DNA of 20,792 nucleotides, taken from assembly GCA_002347605.1 (NCBI GenBank), contig DDXN01000009.1:18577-39368 (forward strand). Direction: 5' to 3'. Source of the DNA: Candidatus Dojkabacteria bacterium UBA2259 (lineage in GTDB: Bacteria; Patescibacteriota; Dojkabacteria; SC72). Positions 1 to 7,708 of the stretch are shown here, piece after piece. The position numbers were made by a program, and so were the translations under genes. The stretch's first letter is position 1. Each line of letters begins with the position of its first letter. Below the pieces are notes generated by a model. That model saw only the letters and a program-made list of their open reading frames with translations, was not told the DNA's origin and made no database searches.

Positions 1-31
1 CCGTCACATTCGACCACTCTGTCATCTCTCC
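1..31 (-). tRNA. tRNA-Ser, 5' part only (runs off window start)
   Basis: The minus strand starting at 31 reads GGAGAGA (acceptor arm 5' strand), then TG (positions 8-9), a 3-bp D-stem ACA, a D-loop containing GAGTGGTCGAA, the pairing TGT, and the start of the anticodon arm ending CGG. This layout, with the GGAGAGATG opening and the GAGTGG...GAA D-loop, is typical of bacterial serine tRNAs. Anticodon, variable arm and 3' half lie outside the window, so isoacceptor and integrity cannot be stated. An extended -10 promoter sits directly upstream. Confidence 0.8.
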
Positions 32-40
32 AAGCCTCAA

Positions 41-49
41 ATTATATCA
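41..49 (-). promoter_or_regulatory. Extended -10 promoter of tRNA-Ser
   Basis: The minus strand carries TGATATAAT, a perfect extended -10 (TGn plus TATAAT). The predicted start is only a few bases before the tRNA 5' end at 31. No good -35 is seen, as often tolerated with extended -10 elements. The identical 9-mer lies upstream of rpsU. Confidence 0.6.
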
Positions 50-66
50 TAAACTATTTAATATAT

Positions 67-96
67 TTGACTACTACTACTAATATACCCTATCAT
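67..96 (+). promoter_or_regulatory. Probable sigma-70-type promoter for the surface-protein cassette
   Basis: TTGACT at 67-72 (5 of 6 to the -35 consensus) and TATCAT at 91-96 (5 of 6 to -10) are separated by 18 bp. The predicted transcription start (about 103) is less than 10 nt from the ATG at 111, so the mRNA would be nearly leaderless. The region between this gene and tRNA-Ser is a 79-bp divergent promoter region and also holds a short CTA triplet run (71-79). Confidence 0.45.
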
Positions 97-110
97 TTTA
101 TACATTCAAA

Positions 111-1310
111 ATGAAAACAAAAGCTATTATAAAAACAATCCTAATTCTCCCCCTACTACTTCTACCCTCTATTACATCTGCCGCGGAGTTAGACTCAACT
201 GGATACAAAATAGTTGGAGCAACAACTAAAGGAGGAGCGATACTTGGAACTGCAAGCGGAGACTACTCTGCTCTACTTGAAGTAGGTAGAATATCAAATG
301 ACCCAAGAAACTACTCAACAAACTACAAAATGTTCACAAGTCCAGAAGAAGCATTCCTACCTGCAGTACCAGAAATATCATGTTTTGAAACAACAACATC
401 TGGATCCTCAAACTGTACAACAGGACCATCACAGTTAAGTACAGGCGGTATGGTCGCAATTTGTGGCCCAAGTGGATGCTACAGTAAAGCTAGATTTGAA
501 ATAGATATTAATGAGAATCCAACAGATACCCTTTATGCAGTAATGATATCAACTGATAACTTTGTATCAGATATCAAATATGTAGATGGAAATAATTTCT
601 GGCCAGAAACTCAAAGTACACATAACTTAAGTGACTTTTTAACTAAAACTGATTGGGAAACACCTGATTTCAATATACAAGGATTACAAACAAATACTAC
701 CTACTATATCAGAGCATTTGCGCTACATGGTGACTTTACTCAAACAGAACCTGGGCCAATTGTAAATGCAACAACATCTGCTGGATCAGTATTCTTTGAT
801 ATAGATATAGCTGATGAATTTGGAGTATCCGAAGAAACCACACCACCACATAATACTAATTTCACAGGTGTATATGAATTGATTGGAGGTTCAGCTGCTA
901 TAACAGCAGAAGATAGGATATGGTTAGATGCCGGAACAAATTCTCAAGGTGGTTTTGCAGTAGTAATCAGAGGTATCAATGGAGGACTCAAGAGCAACAC
1001 AACAGGACAAATAATTGTATCTGCAACTATAGATCTGGATACAGCCTCAGATGGGTTTGGTCTACAAAGTGAATATATTAATCAAGATTCCTACTCATAT
1101 CTTGGAGTCATATCTGCTACTTCTGACTATAGTGGAAGTGGAAATAGCGTTGGAATCGTTAGCACAAATGCAACAAAAGTATATGAATCTAGTACCCCTA
1201 TATATAACGGAAGAATGGCTCTAAAAGTTATAGCTAAACCAGGAACAGACAAGACACCCGCAACTGACTATCAAGAAACTATATATTTCCTCTTAATTCC
1301 TCGAATCTAA
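111..1310 (+). CDS. Secreted protein with FN3-like segment and beta-rich C-terminal domain, function unknown
   Basis: The 399-residue product begins with a clear signal peptide (Lys-rich start, hydrophobic stretch about 7-20, likely cleavage after the Ala pair near residue 24-25). Residues about 90-220 contain four cysteines (C91, C102, C118, C123) and a fibronectin-III-like ending (LQTNTTYYIRAFA at 192-204). Residues about 250-399 form a Gly/Ser/Thr-rich, beta-type domain with the landmarks FAVVIRG (282-288), GGLKS (291-295), DGFGLQS (314-320) and a terminal YQETIYFLL. The same landmarks recur in the next gene. There is no membrane anchor or LPXTG motif, so it is released or held non-covalently. 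No SD precedes the ATG; a promoter ends just upstream. It heads a cassette of four exported proteins. I do not recognise a named family; a surface or matrix protein is the likeliest role. Confidence 0.75.
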   Translation: MKTKAIIKTILILPLLLLPSITSAAELDSTGYKIVGATTKGGAILGTASGDYSALLEVGRISNDPRNYSTNYKMFTSPEEAFLPAVPEISCFETTTSGSSNCTTGPSQLSTGGMVAICGPSGCYSKARFEIDINENPTDTLYAVMISTDNFVSDIKYVDGNNFWPETQSTHNLSDFLTKTDWETPDFNIQGLQTNTTYYIRAFALHGDFTQTEPGPIVNATTSAGSVFFDIDIADEFGVSEETTPPHNTNFTGVYELIGGSAAITAEDRIWLDAGTNSQGGFAVVIRGINGGLKSNTTGQIIVSATIDLDTASDGFGLQSEYINQDSYSYLGVISATSDYSGSGNSVGIVSTNATKVYESSTPIYNGRMALKVIAKPGTDKTPATDYQETIYFLLIPRI

Positions 1311-1313
1311 CTA

Positions 1314-1340
1314 TTGACAGATAAAAATATTCAATGTAAT
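1314..1340 (+). promoter_or_regulatory. Possible promoter before second surface protein gene
   Basis: A perfect TTGACA (1314-1319) follows the stop of the preceding gene. The best -10 is TGTAAT (1335-1340) at a short 15-bp spacing. TATAGT at 1346-1351 is better placed by sequence but too far from this -35. The 76-bp gap shows no terminator hairpin, so readthrough from the first gene is also possible. Confidence 0.3.
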
Positions 1341-1386
1341 CTCAATATAGTATAAAAATATTTAATAATTTTTTAAGCTGCCATTT

Positions 1387-2508
1387 GTGAAAAAACTACT
1401 GTCAATACTGAAATACATCATCCCTACATCAGTTCTAGTTTTCTTCCTTGCTTTTCTTTTACTTTCAACAACACAGGCTGCGACATTAGCTGCCGTTTAT
1501 GTCTTTCTTAGCAGAATAAAAGTGAATTTAGCTGGTACTACTGGTCAAGAAGTTGAGATGATCATTGCAATTGATACTACAAGTGCAGTTACGACAGGAG
1601 GTACAATAACTATAGAGTTTCCAGATGGAGATGATGGGAATTGGTGTAGAACAGCAGGTGCTCTTACAGTTACGGCTGTGACTGCATCCGCTGCAGATTT
1701 AAGTGGAACAGCTTGGCAAATTGATTCAGGTTTACCCGCTTCCGGTACTTTAGCTGCTGCTTGTGTGAAGGGTGCCGGTGCTGGAACTGTTGATAAAATT
1801 ACAATTTCAAATGTAGGAGCTTTAGCTGCTGGAACAACATACGGTGTGAAGTTAGCAAATGGAAGTGTAGCAGGTGTTTTGGGAACTGATGATACTGCTG
1901 GAGAACATATTTTAACAATAAGTGCGAATTATAGTGGAGCAGTCGTTGATTCGAAATCTTTCAAAGTATATTTAGTAACAGATGATGTCGTTGTTGTAAG
2001 TGCAACTGTATCTGATATCCCAAGCATCGTATGTACAATTAGTTCAAACTCTGTACCACTTGGAACTCTTTATCCAGGAGGTGCATATGCAACTGGAACA
2101 CACACAATTAGTACATCCACAACAAGTAGTGGGTACTATTGGGCAGTGTATGGAACTGGAGATGGTTCTACTGATGCTGGTCTATACAATTCAACTACCT
2201 TAATTCCCTCTGGAACTACTGCAACACTTGATCTAACAAGTCCAGCCATCTATGGTTTTGGAATGACATTTTCCGATCCAGATGCAGCGGATCCTGCAAC
2301 CGTTACCACAAACTTTGTTAACTCACCAATAGGAACATTTGGTACTATTGACAGACTTTACTCTGGTGCGAAACTAGTACTCTACCAGAATGGAACTCAA
2401 GGAACTACAGAGCAGTCAACAGTAACATACGGTGCAAAAGCTCAAGCGGCAGCAACCTCAGGAACCTATTATGAATATGTTTACTTTATCTGTGGTGGTT
2501 ATTACTAG
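1387..2508 (+). CDS. Secreted Ala/Gly/Thr-rich surface protein sharing the C-terminal domain of its neighbour
   Basis: The 373-residue product starts at GTG; no ATG lies near, and this start gives a textbook signal peptide (KK at 2-3, hydrophobic 10-27, cleavage near TQA-A at 29-32). The N-terminal half (about 35-200) is low in charge and rich in Ala, Gly and Thr, like a beta-sandwich adhesin repeat. The C-terminal part (about 212-373) has WAVYG (252-256), AGLYNS (264-269), YGFGMTF (289-295) and a YYEYVYF ending, in the same order as the C-terminal landmarks of the upstream protein (VVIRG, GGLKS, DGFGLQS, YQETIYF). I infer a shared diverged domain. Codon use and base composition look more GC-rich than the neighbours, mostly from Ala/Gly codons. 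No membrane anchor is present. It is probably cotranscribed with the two anchored partner genes downstream. Function unknown; a structural surface or matrix protein is likely. Confidence 0.75.
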   Translation: MKKLLSILKYIIPTSVLVFFLAFLLLSTTQAATLAAVYVFLSRIKVNLAGTTGQEVEMIIAIDTTSAVTTGGTITIEFPDGDDGNWCRTAGALTVTAVTASAADLSGTAWQIDSGLPASGTLAAACVKGAGAGTVDKITISNVGALAAGTTYGVKLANGSVAGVLGTDDTAGEHILTISANYSGAVVDSKSFKVYLVTDDVVVVSATVSDIPSIVCTISSNSVPLGTLYPGGAYATGTHTISTSTTSSGYYWAVYGTGDGSTDAGLYNSTTLIPSGTTATLDLTSPAIYGFGMTFSDPDAADPATVTTNFVNSPIGTFGTIDRLYSGAKLVLYQNGTQGTTEQSTVTYGAKAQAAATSGTYYEYVYFICGGYY

Positions 2509-2515
2509 TTTCTTG

Positions 2516-2521
2516 TATAAT
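2516..2521 (+). promoter_or_regulatory. Possible -10 element just before third cassette gene
   Basis: A perfect TATAAT lies 8 bases upstream of the ATG at 2530, which would give a leaderless mRNA. No -35 is visible at the right distance, so it may be chance in AT-rich sequence. Confidence 0.25.
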
Positions 2522-2529
2522 ACTTGAAT

Positions 2530-3504
2530 ATGATATTTACAAGGTTAAGACAATACATTGGAGTTGTTTCTTTCTCAATACTTTTATCATTAATATGCGT
2601 ATCTCACTCTTTTGCTCAAAGTGATCTCTCTATTGGTGTAGCACCGACATCCAAGATATTAAAGATGTCGCCAGGAGAAACATATACTGATGAGATAGTG
2701 TTCTGGAATCTTACTCAAAAAGCAGATACTTACAAAGTATTTATTAGTGGTTTTGAACAGATAGAGAACCAACCTGGTACCGCTATAATACTTACCCCAG
2801 AAGATGATGTCCTCTCAACCTATTCTGCTTCAAAATGGGTCACTGTACAAAAGGATACTCTTGTTTTAGAACCAAACAAAAATACAAAACTTGGATACAC
2901 AATAACCGTTCCTGACGATGCAACTAAGGGAGAATTCAATGTTGAAATATTTCTGATATCCCAAAGTGATGCTCAACAGATGACAACAGCTACTTTTTCC
3001 AATTTAGCTGCAGGAACACCTTTCTTAATACAGATTGGCGAGGACTTCGCTGAAAATGCCGAGTTACTCGGCTTCATTACAGACAAAAAGATATATGAAA
3101 AAATTAATGTAGACTTTTTTACAAGAATTAAAAATCTCGGTGATACACACATAACACCAACAGGTGAAATTGTAGTTGAGAATATTTTTAAACAGGAGGT
3201 TGCTAGAATACCTTTTAACAAGAATAGTCAAAGTTTACTAAGAGATACAACTGGAAACTTCGAAGACTACTGGGATCAATTAAGCTATCTCTCTCCAAAC
3301 AATGCAATTGCCCTTGGACCCCTTAAAGCTAGACTAATCCTCACCTACAGAAACTTTCAACCTGGATTTGCAGTCCTAGATGCACAGACCTCTTTCTGGA
3401 TCATTCCATGGAAGATTCTAATAGCTATTCTTGCTGCTATTCTTCTTGCTATAATAATTAGAATAAGTAAGAAGAAATCAAAGAAGAAAAATGAAATTCA
3501 TTAA
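2530..3504 (+). CDS. Exported, C-terminally membrane-anchored protein, DUF916/DUF3324-like layout
   Basis: I chose ATG 2530 over an in-frame TTG at 2524. The product has a signal peptide (cleavage near SFAQS), a first Ig-like domain with LKMSPGETYTDEIVFWNLT (residue numbers from the TTG: about 46-64), a second beta domain about 195-280 with RIKNLGDTHITPTGEI (201-216), a single C-terminal transmembrane helix (about 293-313) and a Lys-rich cytoplasmic tail. The order Ig domain, second beta domain, anchor and basic tail matches the partner proteins (DUF916 plus DUF3324) of WxL surface complexes in Firmicutes. The resemblance is by layout and the 'Pro-Gly... N-T/L' Ig signature only. The next gene encodes a diverged paralogue and begins inside this one (14-bp overlap), so the two are translationally coupled. 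The likely role is a cell-envelope chaperone or anchor for the secreted proteins encoded just upstream. Confidence 0.75.
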   Translation: MIFTRLRQYIGVVSFSILLSLICVSHSFAQSDLSIGVAPTSKILKMSPGETYTDEIVFWNLTQKADTYKVFISGFEQIENQPGTAIILTPEDDVLSTYSASKWVTVQKDTLVLEPNKNTKLGYTITVPDDATKGEFNVEIFLISQSDAQQMTTATFSNLAAGTPFLIQIGEDFAENAELLGFITDKKIYEKINVDFFTRIKNLGDTHITPTGEIVVENIFKQEVARIPFNKNSQSLLRDTTGNFEDYWDQLSYLSPNNAIALGPLKARLILTYRNFQPGFAVLDAQTSFWIIPWKILIAILAAILLAIIIRISKKKSKKKNEIH

Positions 3505-4399
3505 AATTGTTCTACTATTAGTATTTCTCTATACCATATATGGTATTCCCCTACTTTACGCAAGTAGTATTGACCCTGCTATTCAAAGAGTTACTTTAGC
3601 TCAGGGTCAAAAGAAATCATCCTCTGTAACATATACTAATACTGAAGACAGCGATATTAAAATATCTATTACACCCTATTCATATAATCCTAAAACTGAC
3701 GAGATATCTCAAGAGAAAAAGTACATTTTTCTTAAAGCTGATACAGATACAATCACTGTTAAAGCAAAGTCTTCCTATAGTATTAAATATGAAATATTCC
3801 CACTCATTAACCAACCAGAGGGCTCATATTTTAATATATTGGCACTTACCCCTGTAATAGATGGTCAAAATATTGAAATTAATATGAGTATTGCTCAGTT
3901 AGTTATTCTAGACATTGTAGATGTGCAAAGTGAAGTACAAGGTGTTACGACAACCCTCTATACAACCCAAATTACCAAAGTAAAAAAAGGTATACCGTTC
4001 ATTTCCCCACTTCAAATCCGATACAAAATTACAAATAATTCAAACTACCTACTAACACCCAGTGGGAGAATAGATGTTTTCAATGAAAAAAATAGCTACA
4101 AACCGATATATGTATATATAAATGAAGAGGAGAAAGAGATATACCCAGGAGAGTCCATAGAAAAGGTCGTGAAGGTGGAGGGTTGGCATATCACAGACCT
4201 ATTCCTCAAAAGAGTCATTATGGGAGAGATTTACAATGGAATAGATAACAAACCACAATATGTAGAAACAGAAATAAATAGCTTCTCATTAGAAATAATC
4301 CTAATATGTATGGCCCTCTTCATATTAATTCTTCCTTTTAAATCCTTTAAACAGAAAGTAAAACCCAAAAAGGAAGAAGAATCACTAAAACATACTTAG
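3491..4399 (+). CDS. Exported, membrane-anchored paralogue of the preceding protein (DUF916-like)
   Basis: The 302-residue product has an N-terminal signal sequence (about 1-24), an Ig-like domain with the classic feature VTLAQGQKKSSSVTYTNTED (34-53), a second beta domain with RYKITNNSNYLLTPSGRI (177-194), one transmembrane helix (about 266-283) and a Lys/Glu-rich tail. RYKITNNSN..LTPSGRI aligns with RIKNLGDTH..TPTGEI in the upstream protein, so the pair arose by tandem duplication. The N-terminal domain is the part most like DUF916. Its start overlaps the upstream gene, and a purine-rich AAGAAGAAAA precedes the ATG without a real SD. Its last 15 bp overlap the end of rnhC on the other strand. 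It probably acts with the upstream protein to display or anchor the secreted proteins of this cassette. Confidence 0.75.
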   Translation: MKFIKIVLLLVFLYTIYGIPLLYASSIDPAIQRVTLAQGQKKSSSVTYTNTEDSDIKISITPYSYNPKTDEISQEKKYIFLKADTDTITVKAKSSYSIKYEIFPLINQPEGSYFNILALTPVIDGQNIEINMSIAQLVILDIVDVQSEVQGVTTTLYTTQITKVKKGIPFISPLQIRYKITNNSNYLLTPSGRIDVFNEKNSYKPIYVYINEEEKEIYPGESIEKVVKVEGWHITDLFLKRVIMGEIYNGIDNKPQYVETEINSFSLEIILICMALFILILPFKSFKQKVKPKKEEESLKHT

Positions 4400-5284
4400 A
4401 ACCTGTTTAGTAGTCTTAAAACTCGTCTTTGCAACATTGTTCAACTCCTTCTCTCCATACAAAGAGAGAAATAATCTTGCATTCTCTACTACATTTGATG
4501 CACCCTTTGGAAAATGAAAATTATACCTTTCATTCATCTTCTCCCACTCCTTTAAAAATATCCCTCTTGCAATTACAGAAGCACAAGCCACAGCGATATC
4601 TGACTCCCCTTTATGATACTGCTCTAATTTGTATCTATTCCCTAACTCTCCTAGCTCATTAGTCACTCTACTTTTAGACATAGAGAATTGATCTATCACT
4701 ACATACTCACACTTAATACCCTTACTCTCTAAATCCTTTAAGCCATTCTCAATAACTAAAGAGTGCTGTTTTGCAAGTAAAAGCGATGCATTCCTGTATT
4801 TTACTGTCATCTCATTGTACTCTTTAGGATGTACAACAGATGAATAGTAGTAAGGATACTCCCTAACCATATTGTAAAGATTTTCAATTTTTCCATCAGA
4901 AAACTTCTTTGAATCAGCAAAACCTAAATGTCTAACCTTTTTTAAAAAATCCTCTGTTACAAAACAACTAACAACAACCAAAGGACCAAAATAGTCACCC
5001 TTGCCTACTTCATCTACACCCATATGTGGGAGAAAGGATTCCTCAGTCATAATCTCTTCTTTTTTTAAACTTGATATTACATTAGTAAAATCTTCTTTAC
5101 CTTGAAATACTAACTTACCACTAAAATACATAATAGCTACTGATCCTTGGGGACTTCTAAACTTAAAGGTTACATACTGATTGCTGTCAACCTCCTCTAC
5201 CCAGTTATGGGCAAGTAAAGTTTCTTTAACCTTCTGGTACTCATCTTTTTCGAATTGAACTGTGATTGTATTCTGATTACTCAT
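4385..5284 (-). CDS. rnhC: Ribonuclease HIII
   Basis: RNase HIII cleaves the RNA strand of RNA-DNA hybrids (R-loops, primers) in the cytoplasm. The 299-residue length and layout fit the HIII class rather than the shorter HII: an N-terminal TBP-like substrate-binding domain (about 1-80) precedes the catalytic domain. The catalytic motif GVDEVGKGDYFGP (89-101) supplies D91 and E92; further acidic residues are D198 (VIDQF) and D229 in SDIAVACASVIAR (228-240). DSKKF (124-128) is also typical. The ATG overlaps the TGA stop of cysS (ATGA), indicating translational coupling. HIII is best known in low-GC Gram-positives, chlamydiae and a few other groups. Confidence 0.93.
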   Translation of the reverse strand: MSNQNTITVQFEKDEYQKVKETLLAHNWVEEVDSNQYVTFKFRSPQGSVAIMYFSGKLVFQGKEDFTNVISSLKKEEIMTEESFLPHMGVDEVGKGDYFGPLVVVSCFVTEDFLKKVRHLGFADSKKFSDGKIENLYNMVREYPYYYSSVVHPKEYNEMTVKYRNASLLLAKQHSLVIENGLKDLESKGIKCEYVVIDQFSMSKSRVTNELGELGNRYKLEQYHKGESDIAVACASVIARGIFLKEWEKMNERYNFHFPKGASNVVENARLFLSLYGEKELNNVAKTSFKTTKQVLSMF

Positions 5285-6717
5285 ATCTTTTCAATACTCT
5301 GACCATTTGTACCATCCTTTATCCTGTACCCTTTTTCATATATTAAATCCCTTAATCTATCTGATTCAGTAAAGTTTTTGTTTAATCTTGCTATCTCTCT
5401 TTGTTTAAGTATTTCCTCAATCTCTTTGTCAATACCCTCCTCCTCCCTTTTTTGCAAATCTAAACCCAATACCCTGTCAAAATCATATATAGTTGCTAAT
5501 ACATCCTCTTTTGGGAATTGTGATTTCAATAGCTCGTTGATTAACCCAAATACACCCGACATATTTAAATTGTTCTCAAGCTCTCTTTTGAATTTCTCAA
5601 TATATTCAGGTATAACATTGCCGACATTAGTACCTAAACTCTCAATTCTTCTTGTCAGAGCCAATCTTGAGTTTCTTGCACCCTTTAGAGCATCTAGTGA
5701 AAAGGTAATTTTTGTTCTGTAATTAATTGAAACAAACAGGTACCTAATATCCATCGGATCTAAACCAAGTTTAAGAATCTCAGGAAGCGGTTGAGCACCC
5801 TTACTCTTAGAAATCTTCTCTTCCATACTACTTAGTAACCATTCATTGTGTACCCAATATTTAACAGAAGGGTGACCAAATGCTCCAATATTTTGAGCTC
5901 TCTCGTTTGTATGATGAACAGGAATATGATCTACACCACCAGTATGAATATCAAAGTACTCTCCAAGAATTTTTGTACTCATTGCTGAGCACTCAATATG
6001 CCAACCTGGAAATCCATCACCCCAAGGAGATGGCCAGTTCATAGCATGATCTCGGTATTTTCCCACTTTCTTCATCCAAAGGACAAAATCTGCAGGATTC
6101 TTTTTTTCTGTATCTACACTCACCTCTTCTCTTACACCAACCTCTTTCTCACTTAACTCTTGTCCTGTAAATATATTGTAATCAGCAAGTTTACTAACAT
6201 CAAAATACAAAGCCTGTTTAGTTTCATATGTATACCCATTCTCCTCAATTCTTTGAATCATACTAATCATCTCACTAATATACTCTGTAGCCCTACTCCA
6301 TCCATATTTTTCAACATCAGTAAAGGTCAAATCATTTGGTATCTGATTACCACTAGGAGAAAGGATATTTAACTTCCTAAAATCATCTAAGACTGTATCT
6401 ATATATTTGTTTGCAATATCTATTGGCTTAATACCCTCTACCCTAGCCTGTTTGTCCATTTTATCCTCTCCAAAATCATTTCCGAAATCATCATTAGAAG
6501 ACATATGCCCAACATCTGTAAGATTCATTATTCTGTTAACCTTGTATCCCAGATACATCAATGCTCTATGTAATACATCCCAATTAACAAATGCCCTAAT
6601 ATTACCAATATGCATTCTAAAATATACTGTGGGACCACAGCTATACATTGAAATCTGTCCTCTCTTAATTGGCTCTATCTCTACTACCTTTTTCTCTATG
6701 GTTGAATACAGTCTCAT
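5281..6717 (-). CDS. cysS: Cysteine-tRNA ligase
   Basis: CysRS charges tRNA-Cys with cysteine using ATP. The 478-residue class I synthetase shows the HIGH-type motif as HIGN (36-39), the zinc ligands C27 (YSCGPTVY), C243 (WHIECSAM) and H268/E272 (HHTNE), the KMSKS-type motif as KISKS (301-305), and the WHIECSAMS/IHTGGVDHIPVHH block that defines the family. The C-terminal helical domain is short, as usual. It lies 16 bp downstream of recR and overlaps rnhC by 4 bp. Its TGA is the only TGA stop in the window. No SD precedes the ATG. Confidence 0.96.
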   Translation of the reverse strand: MRLYSTIEKKVVEIEPIKRGQISMYSCGPTVYFRMHIGNIRAFVNWDVLHRALMYLGYKVNRIMNLTDVGHMSSNDDFGNDFGEDKMDKQARVEGIKPIDIANKYIDTVLDDFRKLNILSPSGNQIPNDLTFTDVEKYGWSRATEYISEMISMIQRIEENGYTYETKQALYFDVSKLADYNIFTGQELSEKEVGVREEVSVDTEKKNPADFVLWMKKVGKYRDHAMNWPSPWGDGFPGWHIECSAMSTKILGEYFDIHTGGVDHIPVHHTNERAQNIGAFGHPSVKYWVHNEWLLSSMEEKISKSKGAQPLPEILKLGLDPMDIRYLFVSINYRTKITFSLDALKGARNSRLALTRRIESLGTNVGNVIPEYIEKFKRELENNLNMSGVFGLINELLKSQFPKEDVLATIYDFDRVLGLDLQKREEEGIDKEIEEILKQREIARLNKNFTESDRLRDLIYEKGYRIKDGTNGQSIEKI

Positions 6718-6733
6718 ATATTAAATTTACTAA

Positions 6734-7360
6734 TTAAATATCTCTTCTCCCCTCTAAAGCTCTTTTTAATGTTAACCTATCTGCATACTCCAAATCCGCT
6801 CCAGTAGGAAGGCCCATTGCAAGTCTTGATATATGTATTTTACCCTCTTTAATGAAAGTATCAAATATATCTAATATATAGCTTGCTGTAGCTTCACCTT
6901 CTAAACTAGGATTAGTTGCAACTATGAGTTCAAGTTTTTTTTCACTTTCATTTAGAACAGACTTAACTCTCTCCTCTAACTCCTTAAACCTTAGCTCAGA
7001 CGCTGTAATACCCTCTGCAGGAGAGATTACTCCACCAAGAACAAAATACAAGCCATTAAATATACCTGAGTTCTCAAAAGCAACCACATCTAGGGGCTCT
7101 TCAACAATGCATATAGTGCTATGATCTCTCTGTGTACTACTGCATATGTCACAAATATCCTGGTCTGTGACATTAAAACAGGATACACAGAATTTAGTCT
7201 TCTCATCCATCTCTAACAAAGACTCCCCCAATTTACTTGCATCTTTGTTTGGAGACCTTAAAAAATGGTAAGTCATCCTTGCAGCAGACTTGGGACCAAC
7301 TCCTGGGAGTTTACTAAATTCATTAATTACATTTTCAACAGATTTAGGAAGTACAGACAT
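6734..7360 (-). CDS. recR: Recombination mediator RecR
   Basis: RecR works with RecF/RecO to load RecA on gapped DNA. The 208-residue product has the helix-hairpin-helix LPGVGPKSAARM (18-29), a four-cysteine zinc finger (C58, C61, C70, C73), a Toprim domain starting ICIVEEPLDVVAFENSG (84-100) and the C-terminal MGLPTGADLEYAD segment. Length matches the family. It sits 1 bp after the ybaB stop, in the classic dnaX-ybaB-recR order. Upstream there is only a weak AGGA four bases from the ATG. Confidence 0.96.
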   Translation of the reverse strand: MSVLPKSVENVINEFSKLPGVGPKSAARMTYHFLRSPNKDASKLGESLLEMDEKTKFCVSCFNVTDQDICDICSSTQRDHSTICIVEEPLDVVAFENSGIFNGLYFVLGGVISPAEGITASELRFKELEERVKSVLNESEKKLELIVATNPSLEGEATASYILDIFDTFIKEGKIHISRLAMGLPTGADLEYADRLTLKRALEGRRDI

Positions 7361-7361
7361 A

Positions 7362-7652
7362 TTATCCTAACATCCCCCTTATTTTGTCCAAATCCATATC
7401 TTGTGCCATCTCTTTCTGCAACTTCTTCTGGTAGTCTTTAAAGGCCTCTTTCATATCTTTTTTGAACCTTTCCATCATCCCCATATCCATTAAATTATCA
7501 TCAACCCATATATCCTCGAACTCCTGAGCACCATTCATGAAGATTTTTAACATTCCATCTTTAGATTCCCCAGAAATCTTCTTCTCCCTAAGCCTCTTTT
7601 GCATCTTTTTAGCTTCCATCTGCATCTTTAAAATCTCTCTTGGGTTTAACAT
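7362..7652 (-). CDS. ybaB: YbaB/EbfC-family nucleoid-associated protein
   Basis: The 96-residue product is a small, highly charged protein with Met/Lys-rich helices at both ends around a short beta region (GMLKIFMNGAQEFEDIWVDD, 53-72), the YbaB/EbfC pattern. The family binds DNA as a dimer and is nearly always found between dnaX and recR, as here. Length is slightly under the usual 100-110. No SD is present. A perfect TATAAT (7690-7695) lies about 40 bp upstream, so ybaB-recR-cysS-rnhC may have their own promoter. Confidence 0.9.
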   Translation of the reverse strand: MLNPREILKMQMEAKKMQKRLREKKISGESKDGMLKIFMNGAQEFEDIWVDDNLMDMGMMERFKKDMKEAFKDYQKKLQKEMAQDMDLDKIRGMLG

Positions 7653-7689
7653 AAATATAATTAACTAAAAATTAAATATATACACTTGG

Positions 7690-7695
7690 ATTATA
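7690..7695 (-). promoter_or_regulatory. Probable -10 element for ybaB-recR-cysS-rnhC
   Basis: TATAAT on the minus strand in the 56-bp dnaX-ybaB gap, about 38 nt from the ybaB ATG. The -35 region would fall in the last codons of dnaX and is poor (TGGTAT). AT-richness lowers confidence. Confidence 0.35.
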
Positions 7696-7708
7696 CATAA
7701 TTAGTATA

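Noticed and set aside
71..83. CTA triplet run as a repeat or regulatory microsatellite
   Set aside because: Only about three to four units, within the spacer of a probable promoter; too short to call.
2000..2203. Small ORF within the second surface gene
   Set aside because: A shifted-frame shadow of the 1387-2508 gene with no start signal and low-complexity sequence.
111..2508. True WxL domain in the two secreted proteins
   Set aside because: Isolated W-x-L-like strings (IWLDAG) occur, but the paired C-terminal WxL motifs are not present; I describe only a WxL-like gene layout.
4385..4399. Bidirectional terminator between the surface cassette and rnhC
   Set aside because: The two genes overlap and no GC-rich hairpin with a T-run is visible; other convergent or intergenic points also lack one.
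5281..5283. Possible recoding of TGA (as in Gracilibacteria/SR1)
   Set aside because: TGA is used as a stop only once (cysS), but full-length conserved genes contain no in-frame TGA, tryptophan is encoded by TGG, and the TGA forms a normal ATGA overlap with rnhC. The standard code fits.
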